From positions 2,962,501 through 3,026,500 of the forward strand of contig OX442318.1 in assembly GCA_949358305.1 (NCBI GenBank): a stretch of 64,000 nucleotides of DNA, in the 5' to 3' direction. The stretch comes from Strigamia acuminata (Eukaryota > Arthropoda > Chilopoda > Geophilomorpha > Linotaeniidae). Position numbers and translations under genes: made by a program. The notes beneath the pieces were generated by a model. The model ran no database searches. It was not told the DNA's origin and worked only from the letters and a program-made list of their open reading frames with translations. Of the stretch, positions 54,741-64,000 are shown piece by piece; the first letter of the stretch is position 1; each line of letters starts with the position of its first letter.

Positions 54741-56623
54741 TTAGTCGCCGTCGTCGCTGTCATTGTCGCTGTCAACGTCGCTCCAATCGTCGCTGTCATC
54801 GTCGCTCGGACAGAATTGTAGCTGCAGGTCCACCCCGTGTCTCTCAGCCGTTTGCTGCATCTTATAAGCGTCGAAAAGGTGTCTTCTGATCTCATCAATG
54901 TGCAAACTCACATCTAACTCGACCAGTGTTTCGATTTTGCACAGATCCTCAATCGCTGACGGTCCCAACAAATCACATTTAACAAGTTCCAAACGTTTGA
55001 GTTTCTTCCTCGCCATAAACTCGGCTAACTCGCGTGCCATTTTATCACTGAAACCGTAACAACAGGAAAGTCTAAGCGTCTTCAGATTCGGAAAAATGTT
55101 CAACAGCTGGAAAAAACGACTGGAAGAAACCCAATCGTCCAAGCGACCGCCCATGGAGAATTCAACTAAATTCTCCAAATACAAATCTCGCAATCTGAGT
55201 CGATCAAACGCATCATTTCTGGTGACCATCTTACACGAATAAGCATTCAAGATGGTCAACTCCTTGAATCTCGTCAGTGTATGCAGCATTTCGAAGGTGA
55301 AAAAGGCCGAAAAGAAGCTGATTCTGCAAACTTTGGGACACGTGAGCACGGCGATGTCCAGCACATCTTCAATGGAGTCATCGGACGGCCTGAAAGTCAA
55401 TTCTCTCAGGTTGGATTGCTGTGGCGGCGAGTCAAGTGGCAAGAGCGCCTTGAGCCACTTAGTGGAATCTACAAACCCCATGTCTTCGATGGATGTCATC
55501 GTTTTCACCACGAAGCAGCAGCAGTCGTCTGAAACGTCCTCACCGTGAAATTCGAATACTCGCAACGTCTTGCTGAGTGCGGAGTCTTCTGCGCACAGTT
55601 TTCTAACAAAAACGTCCGTGATTTCACTGATTTGAAGCACAACGAGTGGCAGCTGGGCGATGTGTGTGGCCGCATCATCTTCAACGACACTGTCGGAAAC
55701 ATTAAGTTTCTGTAAATTTGGTAAAGTCCGGGCTATTAGTTTGCACGCACTGGCTGTGAGTGGACTCTCAGTGGGCAGATATAAGTCTGTCAGTTTCTAT
55801 GTGATAAATACAATTAGAAGAATTAAAACAAAGAATGTCGCACATGTTACAACAGAAAAATGCACGTTTTTGTCGGATAAAGCATTTTTGTCTGAAAACT
55901 GTTTTTTGTGTTTAATATTGTAATTTTTATTGCAAATCCATTTTTTTGTTTTTACCTCAAAACGCATTTTTCTGTTTCTAAATGCATTTTTCTATATGTA
56001 AATGCATTTTTTCTATCTTTAAATATATTTTTTCATTTGCAAATGCATTTTTGTCACCTCAAAATGCATTTAACTGTCTGCATAAGCACCTTTTTGGCTC
56101 AAAAATACACTTTTCTGCTAAAAAAAGGTCTTTTCTGAATTGTTAATATTTAGTCTGTTTTTCTTCGAATTTAATAATTTTTCGTCTTTTGTGATATTTT
56201 CCGTCACTGTCTGTGTGAAGTCAGTTCCCTTTTGATACTCACTTTCAACTTGTCGCCACTAATTTGAAGTAAAAATTCCAAATCAAAATTTGGACTGGAA
56301 AAGAACATATTAAGTTCTCTCTGATGTTCGTATAAATATGGAACAACGTCCCATGCTTGTGGCCTGCGAATTTCGTCGTCCCAAAAATCCTCCAAACTCA
56401 AACTCAACAGCATTTGGTCGCGAAGAGTATAAGCTAAATCGGACCGTGTGTTATTGATAATTACGAAATAAATTCACAAATTCAAGTGTAACTTACGTAG
56501 GTCATCGAAATAAGCGATCAGTTGCAGTGTGTTTTTCATGAGCGCGTCATCGATTTCTTTAACGTTCCATTGAACGATACAGCCGAAAAGAATTCCAATC
56601 GCCATGTCCGCTAATGTCTGCAT
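54741..56623 (-). CDS. L25: intact VHL-box-like/LRR protein, 457 aa
   Basis: Exons 56497-56623, 56243-56433 and 54741-55796; introns of 63 and 446 bp. Starts MQTLADMAIGIL; the junction forms LPYTLRDQML. Exon 3 begins KLTDLYLP, where most copies have NLTD. LRRs include FPNLKTLRLSCCYGFSDKM; the tail is DDWSDVDSDNDSDDGD. ATTGCTGCAGTAAC is 162 bp upstream and TTTTGGCGC about 250 bp upstream, the same spacing as at L6 and L8. Confidence 0.77.
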
Positions 56624-57374
56624 TTTTTATTCTACTCAAGAAACTTTAGATATTCAATTGGAACATTTCGGATTGGTTTGCTCTGTTTTATGTTTATTTG
56701 AAATTTGATTGACGGTACACAAAAAATTTTGCAAGACTTTCAACAGCCCAATGTCTATACTGGCGTGCTAAATTTTCAACAATAATTGCTGCAGTAACAA
56801 GGAAACAAATCTGACGTGTTAAACAATACCGAAGAGAGGAAACAATCGGAAAAATAGGAAACGCACTGCCACCATTTTGGCGCAGTGGCTCCATCTCTTG
56901 AATAAAAGCAAAATTTCCTTTGTTCCTTCCACGGTTTCCATAAAAAAAAATTGCTAATCGTTGAATATGATTAGCCATACATTAAACTAAAAACCAAAGA
57001 AAACAATAAAGATGACCACAAACTCAATAATTGAATGTTTCCTATTAAAACTGTTGTTTCAGTTGATGAAAGGTGACAGTAAATTGAACAAAAAAAATAT
57101 TTGAACCCAAAGTGACAACAGAAATTATACAAACACTCAAATTAAATGAGAATTGTTATAAGCCAAATAAAGATACAGTGTATCATTACAGTGGACATTG
57201 CTTATAGAAAGGATTGACAAAATTGATGTGAATACATTAGTCATTTTCTTGCTCGTTTCAAAACTTTTTGATTTCAGACAAAATTCTCCAAAAATTAACA
57301 GACATGACATATTAACTTTCAATTTTCAAATACAAAAAAATATCGATTTAATGCAGACACGCAACCTCAGAAAA
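56624..57374. promoter_or_regulatory. Upstream of L25 and 3' region of L26
   Basis: Palindrome variant 56785-56798; TTTTGGCGC at 56875-56883. 56940-57290 is shared spacer (TTGATGAAAGGTGACAGTAA). The conserved 3' block lies at 57300-57374. No gene. Confidence 0.5.
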
Positions 57375-58683
57375 CTCGTCAGTCGCCGACGTCGCCCCCG
57401 TCACCAACGTCGCTCTCAACGTGCTTCCAAACGTGGCTCCAAAATTCGCTGTCATCGCTGCTCTCATCTTCGCCATCATCATCATTAGAATAGGGAACGA
57501 ATTGCAGCTGCAGGTTCACCCCGTTTCTCTCAGCCGTTTGTTGCAGCATTTGGGCATTGAAATGTTCTCTTCTGGTCTGTTAATCCGCAATTCCACCGTT
57601 AAATCGACCAGATCGTCAATCGCAGACGGTCCCAACAAATTACATTCATCAAGCACCAAGCTTTTGACTTTCTTCTTCGCCATCACTTCGGCCAACTCGC
57701 GCGCTAATTTATTGCTAAAGCCATGGCAATGGAAAAGAATTACTTTTTCAACGTTAGGACACATGTGCAACACCTCAAACAAATGACCATCCAAAAGCCA
57801 ACCATCCTTCGGGTCTCCCAAAAGGAATTCCACCAAATCATCAAAACGAAAATCGCGCAAAGAAACTCGATCCAACATCTCGTTTTCGTCCTCTTCGGCC
57901 ACACCTTCGTACAAACGCATCTTCACGTGCAAGGCGCCCAACTGCTTGAATTTCGTCAAAAAATCTTCAATCAATTCCATCGTATTCAACACCAAGCAGA
58001 AGCAGTCGAGCGAAGTGTTCGAAGAGTTTAATTTGAGAATTTCTGCCAGAAAGTGCAATTTTTTCACCTCAAGATGCATTTTTCTGCGTGCAAAGAATTT
58101 TTTTTTCTGCATGCAAGTGTACTGTTCCGTTAAAAAAGAACGTTTTGAATACTAGTAATTAAATATTTCTCACATTTTTTTTTTTTTTTAATTTAATAAT
58201 TTGACATCTTTTGTGATATTTTCCTTTCTTCCTTCTTAACAATAATTCTATGTTCAGCCACTGGGTGGAGTTGGTTCTCTTTCTCTACTTCACTTTCAAC
58301 TTGTGGCCACAAACTCGAAGTAAAAACACCAAATCAAAATTTGGACTCATAAACTCCAACTCCAGTTTATCTTGCTTTTCGTGTACAAATGGAGCAATAT
58401 CCCACGCTTGTGGCAAGCGAATTACTTCGGGCCGAAACTGCCACAAAAAGAACGTCTTCAGAATTTCGTCGCGAACTGTATAAGCTAAATCGGACAAAAT
58501 GTGTTATTGATAATTACGAAATGAATTCACAAATCCGCGTGTAACTTACGTAGTTCGTAGTTTATCGAAATAGGTGATTAGTTGCACCGTATTTTTCATT
58601 TGAACGTCGTCCATTACCTCAACGTTCCATTGAAAAATACAGTCCACAAGAATTGTAATCGCCATGTCCGTTAGTGTCCGCAT
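57375..58683 (-). pseudogene. L26: D-type LRR pseudogene, duplicate of L23
   Basis: Exon 2 (58294-58484) is open and begins LPYTVRDEIL, so it lacks the L23 stop, but has the same GTGAAG donor. Exon 1 (58550-58683) is 134 bp: a 7-bp tandem duplication (GTAGTTC) at the donor breaks the phase. Exon 3 has the same deletions as L23, plus its own deletion (IDDLVDL) and a one-base loss near 57577 that shifts the C-terminus, leaving the acidic tail (57375-57480) out of frame. Independent lesions after a shared deletion. Confidence 0.85.
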
Positions 58684-59184
58684 TTTCGATTCTGCTCATC
58701 AAATTTTATACAGTAAGTAAATGAAATTTTGGTTTGGCCTAAAATTTCATTTCTAAATTTCTGTTTCTGTTCACATTCTGACACATCATTTTTTTAAAAA
58801 AAATTTCAGCCCAATTTCCATAATGGAGTTCTAGATTTTCAACAATAGTCACTGCAGCAACGGACAAACAAGCCTCGAGAACAATAAAAAAAATATGCCC
58901 AAACTCCGTGAAATTTAGTGAAATCGCGCGTGGTTTCAACACTTTCTTCATTTCTTTTCTTTGAAGATCAACCGACTGAAATGAAGCACAATTATCCAAA
59001 CCACAATTTTCGGTGAACAAGTTCCACAAAAAACTGGTGTATAAACTCTTATTTCTCGATTACTTTATGTTCTAATTCCTTTTTATTCAGTTTTCATTAC
59101 AAAAGAATCGATTTCATGGCGGCACACGACTCGTTCGACGTTATTTGTGTCTATTATATAGAGAATAAGATGTTCTTCAAACCT
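58684..59184. promoter_or_regulatory. Upstream of L26 and a C-type block
   Basis: GTCACTGCAGCAAC at 58848-58861, 165 bp upstream; C-type 3' block at 59030-59170. No gene. Confidence 0.45.
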
Positions 59185-59463
59185 TTAACTGTATTTGACG
59201 AGCGTCCAACTGTTGTTTTGTGATCTCATAAACTCGCAACTCCACCTCCAATTCGACCAAAAAGAGATGATCTTCAAAAGATGCTCGATTCCAGTCAAAT
59301 GTTTGAGCTTCTTGTTCGCCATCATCTTAGCCAACTCGCGGGCAATTTTGTTGCTAAAACCGTCGCAACGTAAACGAACAAGTTTCTCAACATTTGCACA
59401 CATGTCTATCAACTCGAACAAATGACCAGAAGAAAGCCAGCCAAAAAGCAAAAACATTCGCAC
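59185..59463 (-). pseudogene. L27: C-type LRR relic
   Basis: Same segment as L24 with a frame change near 59260 (SFWSNWRW instead of SLVELEV). No preceding exons. It is followed on the right by an AT-rich palindromic TTAATTAA stretch (59475-59545). Confidence 0.75.
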
Positions 59464-59691
59464 TTGATCAACATTTTATTACTCCTTATTTAATTAATTA
59501 AATTAAATTCATTTAATTAATTACTAATTAATTATTTAATTAATTGTTATTGAATACACAGGTAAATTGGTCATTGTTTATAGAAAAAATTTACAAAATC
59601 GATGAGAATACTCATTTTCTTGCTCGTTTCAAAACCTTTTTGATTTAAGACAAAATTCTCCAAAAATTAACAGATGTGACATATTAACTTT
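59464..59691. other. AT-rich spacer and 3' block of L28
   Basis: A TTAATTAA-type tract (59475-59545) and common spacer. The 3' block here is partly read as coding because L28 ends within it. Confidence 0.4.
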
Positions 59692-61452
59692 CTATTTTCC
59701 AATACAAAAAAATATCGATTTACCATCGTCGTCGACGTCATCATCGTGGCAATGGAAAAGAATTACTTTTTCAACGTTAGGACACATGCGCAACACCTCG
59801 AACAAATGACCATCCGAAAGCCAACTATCCTTGGGGTCGCATAAAAGGAATTCCACCAAATTATCAAAACGAAGATCGCGCAAACAAACTCGATCCAACA
59901 TCTCCTTTTCGTCCTCTTCGGCCACATCTTCGTACCAACCCATTCTAACGTGCAAGGTGCCCAACTGCTTGAATTTCGTCAAAGTCCGCAGCATTTTTGG
60001 AGTGAAAATAAGCGGAGCGATGTGGATTGCGGACACTTTAGGGCACGCGAGCGCAGCAGTCTCCAGCCGTTCCTCGATGTTCTCTTGATCGAAAGTAAAT
60101 TCTAATTTCCTGATGTTGTATTGCTGCGAGTCGTTTGGCGAGAGCGCTTTGAGCCAGGTGGAATCGCAAAAGCCCAATTCTTCGATCGATTCCATCGTAT
60201 TCAACACCAAGCGGAAGCAGTCGAGCGAGGTGTTCTGAGAGTTCACTATGAGCTTTCGCAAGCTTTTCTTGGCTGTAGAGTTTTGTTCGCACAGTTGTCT
60301 CACGAGGTTTTCCGTGTTTCCAAACGCAGTGATCTCAACGAGTGGCAGTTGGGCGATGTACGTCCCCGCGTCGTCTTCGAAAACACAATCGGACAAGCTT
60401 AGTTTTTGTAGATTGGGCGTGAAATGGCACATTTGTTTGCACGCATTGACTGTGACTGGACAGGAACAGGGCAGTTCTAACTCCACCAGATTCTACACGA
60501 TACAATTAGAAGAATTTAAACAAATGTTCCACATATTTTCCATGAATGTACAAAATGTACAAAATGTACAAAATGTACAAAATGCACAAAATGATGTTTT
60601 GCATAAAAATGCATCATTTTGTCCAATAAAGCATTTTTTTCTTTCAAAAAAGCTTTTTTTTTGAAAGAAATGCATTTTTTAAATCTGAAAATTCAATTTT
60701 TAAGTCTGAAAATTCAATTTTTAAGTCTAAAAATGCATTTTTTAAGTCTGAAAATGCATTTTTTTTGTCAGAAAATGCATTTTTTTAGTCTGAAAATGCA
60801 TTTTTTTTGTCTGAAAATGCATTTTTTTAGTCTGAAAATGCATTTTTTTAGTCTGAAAATGCATTTTTTTAATCTGAAAATGCATTTTTTTAGTTTGAAA
60901 ATGCATAGTTATATGTAAAAATGCATTTTTTTAGTCTGAAAATGCATAGTTAAGTGTAAATGCACTTTCCTGCTAAAACAAAGTCATTTTTGAGTATTCA
61001 ATATTTGATGTCTTTCTTTTTCTCTTAACAAAACAGTGATTTCAACTTCTTTCACTACTCACTTTCAACTTGTGGCCACAAACATTAAACAAAAACTCCA
61101 AATCAAAATTTGGATTCTCAAACTCCAGCAGAATCTCCTTCTGCTTTTCGTGTACAAATAGAGCGACGTCCCTCGCTTCTGGCAATCGAACAATTTCGTC
61201 CCAAAATTCGTCCCCCTCACATAAACCTATATACCTCAGCATTTCGTCACAAACACCAACGGCTAAACCGGAACGTATAATATTAATAATTACAAAATAA
61301 ATTCACGGATCCGCACGTCACTTACGTAGTTTAGCGAAGTAAGCGATTAATTCCACCGCATTTTCCATTCCAACCTCGTCCATTTCCCCAACTTGCCATT
61401 GCATAATACACTCGAACACTCTTTGTGTAGCCGTGTCCTTCAATGTCTGCAT
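59692..61452 (-). CDS. L28: short D-type VHL-box-like/LRR protein, 375 aa
   Basis: Exons 61326-61452, 61063-61262 (200 bp) and 59692-60492. Starts MQTLKDTATQRVF; the junction forms LPVGVCDEML. The LRR part is open through CPNVEKVILFHCH. A deletion then removes the C-terminal LRRs, so the reading goes straight into a short DDDVDDDG stretch and ends inside the former 3' untranslated block (KSIFFCIGK). This copy shows what the complete D-type exon 3 looked like before the deletion seen in L23 and L26. The perfect GTTGCTGCAGCAAC lies 55 bp upstream of the ATG. It may be a functional shortened protein or an early pseudogene. Confidence 0.65.
60536..60960. repeat. Minisatellites in L28 intron 2
   Basis: Two arrays: CAAAATGTA units (60545-60600), then about a dozen units of 21-24 bp with the core TCTGAAAATGCATTTTTT (60660-60960). 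The 10-bp palindrome AAATGCATTT recurs. A plus-strand frame through it is a repeat artefact. Confidence 0.88.
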
Positions 61453-61804
61453 ATTTAACTCTACCGAAATTACACACACAAATGGAGTTTTAAATTTCCA
61501 ACAATAGTTGCTGCAGCAACGAACAAACAATACACGGTAGTGAAAAGATGCAACGAGTCAGACATTTTGTTCTGCCATTTTTACCGTCGTGAAACCACGA
61601 TCACACGTCCTTCCTTTCTTTCCTTTAAAAATCAACCGACTCGAGTGGTATACAACATCTAAACTACTTATTTTTCATTACTTTACCTTCTAATTTCTTT
61701 ATCTGCAGTTTTTATTCCAAAAGAACCGATTAAATGGCGGCGCGCTCGTTCCAAACCTCGTTCGACGTTCGGGTCAACACCGCCATGTTTTTCAATCGTT
61801 CGCG
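61453..61804 (-). promoter_or_regulatory. Upstream of L28 and a C-type block
   Basis: Perfect palindrome at 61507-61520. 61660-61790 is a diverged C-type 3' block (TAAATGGCGGCGCGCTCG). No gene. Confidence 0.5.
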
Positions 61805-62230
61805 TCATCTGTGAGCGTCGAAATGTTGTTTCGTGATCACATTAACTCGCCACTCCACCTCTAACTCGATCAGAGAAGATAATTTCAACAGATCCTTAAT
61901 TCCGCACGGTCCCAACGAATCGCAAATCGTCAAATGTTTGGGCTTCTTGTTCACCATCATCTTAGCCAACTCGCGGGCAATTTTGTTGCTAAAACCATCG
62001 CAACGTAAAAGAAGAAGTTTCTCGACGTTTGAACGTGTCGTCCTACAGCTGAAGTTAACGACCGGGGAAGTTATCGTCCGCAGGAGTCGCCCAGGATGGA
62101 AATGCAAAATGGACGAATTGAGTGATTTATTTGTCCTGTGTTTTTCATCTGAGCGCCGTTCATTTCGTCAACGTTCCATTGAATAATACACCCGAAAAGA
62201 ATTTGAATTGCCATGTCCGTTAATTTTATT
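61805..62230 (-). pseudogene. L29: C-type relic joined to an exon 1 fragment
   Basis: 61805-62030 is the C-terminal LRR segment (GFSNKIARELAKMM, GPCGIKDLLKLSSLIELEVEW), longer than in other C relics. After an unrelated 80-bp stretch, 62130-62230 is a partial exon 1 (TDMAIQILFGCIIQWNVDEM) without a proper start or donor. Dead. Confidence 0.75.
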
Positions 62231-63409
62231 TCTGTTTGTTTCGAGTGTTGTGAAGAAATTGTACACATTTAGTAGTGAAAGTATGGTTTGTTTTGGTTTT
62301 GGTTTTGTGTTTATCTCAATATAAATCTTGATTTCTGTCTGTTTCTACAATAGTTAGTGTAGAAACAAGTAAACAAACCTCGTGTTGAGACAATAAAAAT
62401 GGTAAAAGATGTCTGAAATCACATTTTGTGCTTCCAAAAGTCCCTAAATCAAAAACATTAGATATAAAAGCAGCCATCTTGTCACTGTTAAAATGTGAAG
62501 CAAAAAGAAAATACACAGCATAGCCTAGTGGCAGAAAGTAAACTCGCAGATTGGCCTAAAATTTAATTCTTTGGCCTAAAATTCAATTTTTTTCTACAAT
62601 TTTTAATATTGTTAAGAAAAGGTTCTCTTTTGGCAATAACGAAACAATCTGCGATAGTAGCGCACTCTGGCAGCGATTTGAAGCACAAATATAAAAGGCT
62701 TGTTCCTAAAACTTGGTTTTTTGTATTTGCTCGTTTAATTTTGGACATTTTTTTGTGAAATTTTTTTGTTTTCTTGGAATTTAATATTTATAAAGAAAAT
62801 TTCTCAACTTTTCAGTCGAAATTCCTTAATGGAATGCAGAGTTTTCAATAATAGTTGCTGCAGCAACAGTTAATAAACCCGAACGTGCGAAACGAAACAA
62901 TAAATGTCAATAATATTTAGTGTTGATGACATTTTATTTTATTTTTCTTCAGTGCGGGTCGGATTCGAACGGCTTCTGCATGTTTTCGGTCGTTTCTTAA
63001 AGATCAATCGACTGAATTTGAGCAATTCTTTGATGAAAAAGTTTTTAAAAAAAGTGGTATGATGTTCTATTTTTTTGTAATCCTATAACCAAGAACGAAT
63101 TAGCCTTTTTAGAGGATCTAGACAAATTTTTTGGCCCATGTTGGATAAATTAGCAGTAGCTGCATTCAAAAATTAAAATAACAATTTTAGTTTACCGGGT
63201 AAGTGTATTTTAAGTTTTAACATGGGTTTAAACAGGAAATGATGTCATGTTTGGTTAAAAATTGAAGTAAAACACAAAATATTTTAGATTTTGAATGCAG
63301 CTAGTGTTCTTAATTTTTGTCTAAAATTGATTTTTGTGTCTAGTAATCAATCTTTGGACTAAAAATTGATTTTTTTTTTGCTATAAAATTAAATTATTTT
63401 GCCTTGAAT
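62231..63409. other. AT-rich spacer
   Basis: GTTAGTGTAGAAAC (62353-62366) and a perfect GTTGCTGCAGCAAC (62854-62867) mark remnants of two upstream regions. Scattered GGCCTAAAAT units occur from 62550. 63060-63400 holds nothing I recognise. No gene. Confidence 0.4.
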
Positions 63410-63610
63410 TTGGATTTTTTGGCCTAAAATGATTTTTTGGCCTAAAATATAATTTTTTGGCCTAAAATGAGATTTTTTGACCTAAAATATGATTTTTTGA
63501 CCTAAAATAGATTTTTTGACCTAAAATATTATTTTTTTTAGCCTAAAATATGATTTTTTGTCCTAAAATAAGATTTTTTGGTCTAATATATGATTTTTTA
63601 GGCCTAAATT
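63410..63610. repeat. GGCCTAAAATATGATTTTTT minisatellite
   Basis: About nine degenerate units of 20-24 bp. The consensus couples TTTTTTGGCCTAAAAT with a short variable part. Similar in period and base use to the intron 2 arrays, but with CCTAAAAT in place of TGAAAATGCAT. Confidence 0.88.
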
Positions 63611-63736
63611 TAAATGTTTTGAATTCTGATTTTGTCTAAATTATTAAATTCGCCCCTACCTTGTGCTTCTAACCTTGTTTCCTTTCCTAATTCGTTTTTA
63701 TTAGAAAAGAATCCGTTTGATGCCGGCATGCACACT

Positions 63737-64000
63737 CTAGCAATCGTTGGATGCGACCAGCGTAGAAAATAAGAGCTGGAGGTTAACACCGTGTTTTCCA
63801 ATCGTTTGATGCTTTGGATGAGCGTCGAAATGTTGTTTTGTGATCTCATTACCTCGCAACTCCGCCTCTAACTCGATCAGAGAAGCAATTTTCAAAAGAT
63901 CCTCGATTCCATACGGTCCCAACAAATCGCAGTCATCGATAGTCAAATGTTTGAGTTTCTTCTCGCCATCGCCTCGGCCAACTCGCTGGCAATTTTGTTG
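63737..64000 (-). pseudogene. L30: C-type LRR exon, truncated by the window end
   Basis: The C-terminal part of an LRR exon, open from TIDDCDLLGPYGIEDLLKI to a stop at 63737 (ends STLVASNDC, no acidic tail). At about 63963 one base is missing from the lysine-codon run found in all relatives (normally MAKKKLK), shifting the frame upstream. The 5' part lies outside the window, so a functional reading cannot be fully excluded. Confidence 0.65.

Noticed and set aside
1-64000. tRNA or rRNA genes
   Set aside because: No cloverleaf with A and B boxes and no rRNA-like sequence was recognised by eye; a covariance-model scan would be decisive.

Overview
This is a eukaryotic window. The genes have spliceosomal introns (GTAAGT or GTGAGT donors, AG acceptors), and there is a long satellite array, an LTR retrotransposon and DNA transposons. 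There is no operon structure and no ribosome-binding sites. Short introns (57-67 bp in one position), AT-rich spacers and the transposon mix fit an invertebrate, probably an ecdysozoan. I cannot name the species from sequence alone.

Layout: (1) 1-5104 is a nearly complete Ty3/gypsy-type LTR retrotransposon on the minus strand. It has about 99% identical LTR parts and one in-frame amber codon inside reverse transcriptase. (2) 5105-9392 is a 25-copy satellite with 169-bp and 188-bp monomers, directly abutting the retrotransposon. (3) 9393-11562 holds short tandem repeats and a frameshifted Mutator-like (MULE) transposase on the plus strand. (4) From about 11.7 kb to the end there is one tandem gene family, all on the minus strand, here numbered L1 to L30 from left to right.

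The family has one architecture. Exon 1 (127 bp) begins with a motif of the form TLxxxAxxxL. A phase-1 intron of 57-67 bp follows. Exon 2 (188-200 bp) begins by completing an LP(x)nVRDEML motif. A variable phase-0 intron 2 comes next (81-842 bp). Exon 3 is long (about 0.98-1.27 kb in full copies) and encodes irregular leucine-rich repeats, usually ending in an acidic Asp/Ser tail. I infer a BC-box plus Cul2-box (VHL box) fused to LRRs, the layout of ZYG11-type substrate receptors of cullin-2 ubiquitin ligases. Ten copies are open across all three exons: L4, L7, L9, L10, L14, L17, L19, L22, L25 and the short L28. L3 is an additional open chimera that lost the LRRs. The rest are pseudogenes or relics with identifiable lesions: frameshifts, nonsense codons and deletions joining exon 1 or 2 to exon 3.

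Spacers are not random. They carry a conserved 3' block, one of two recurring upstream blocks, a 14-bp palindrome close to GTTGCTGCAGCAAC found about 20 times (mostly 105-165 bp upstream of start codons), and in some copies a TTTTGGCGC site. Two families of segmental duplication (units of about 5 kb) are visible between 41 and 62 kb. Non-autonomous transposons sit in this cluster: a TTAA-flanked foldback element with three nested hairpins (44802-46081) and a TIR element inside intron 2 of L9. The overall picture is a birth-and-death cluster of putative ubiquitin-ligase receptors next to satellite heterochromatin.
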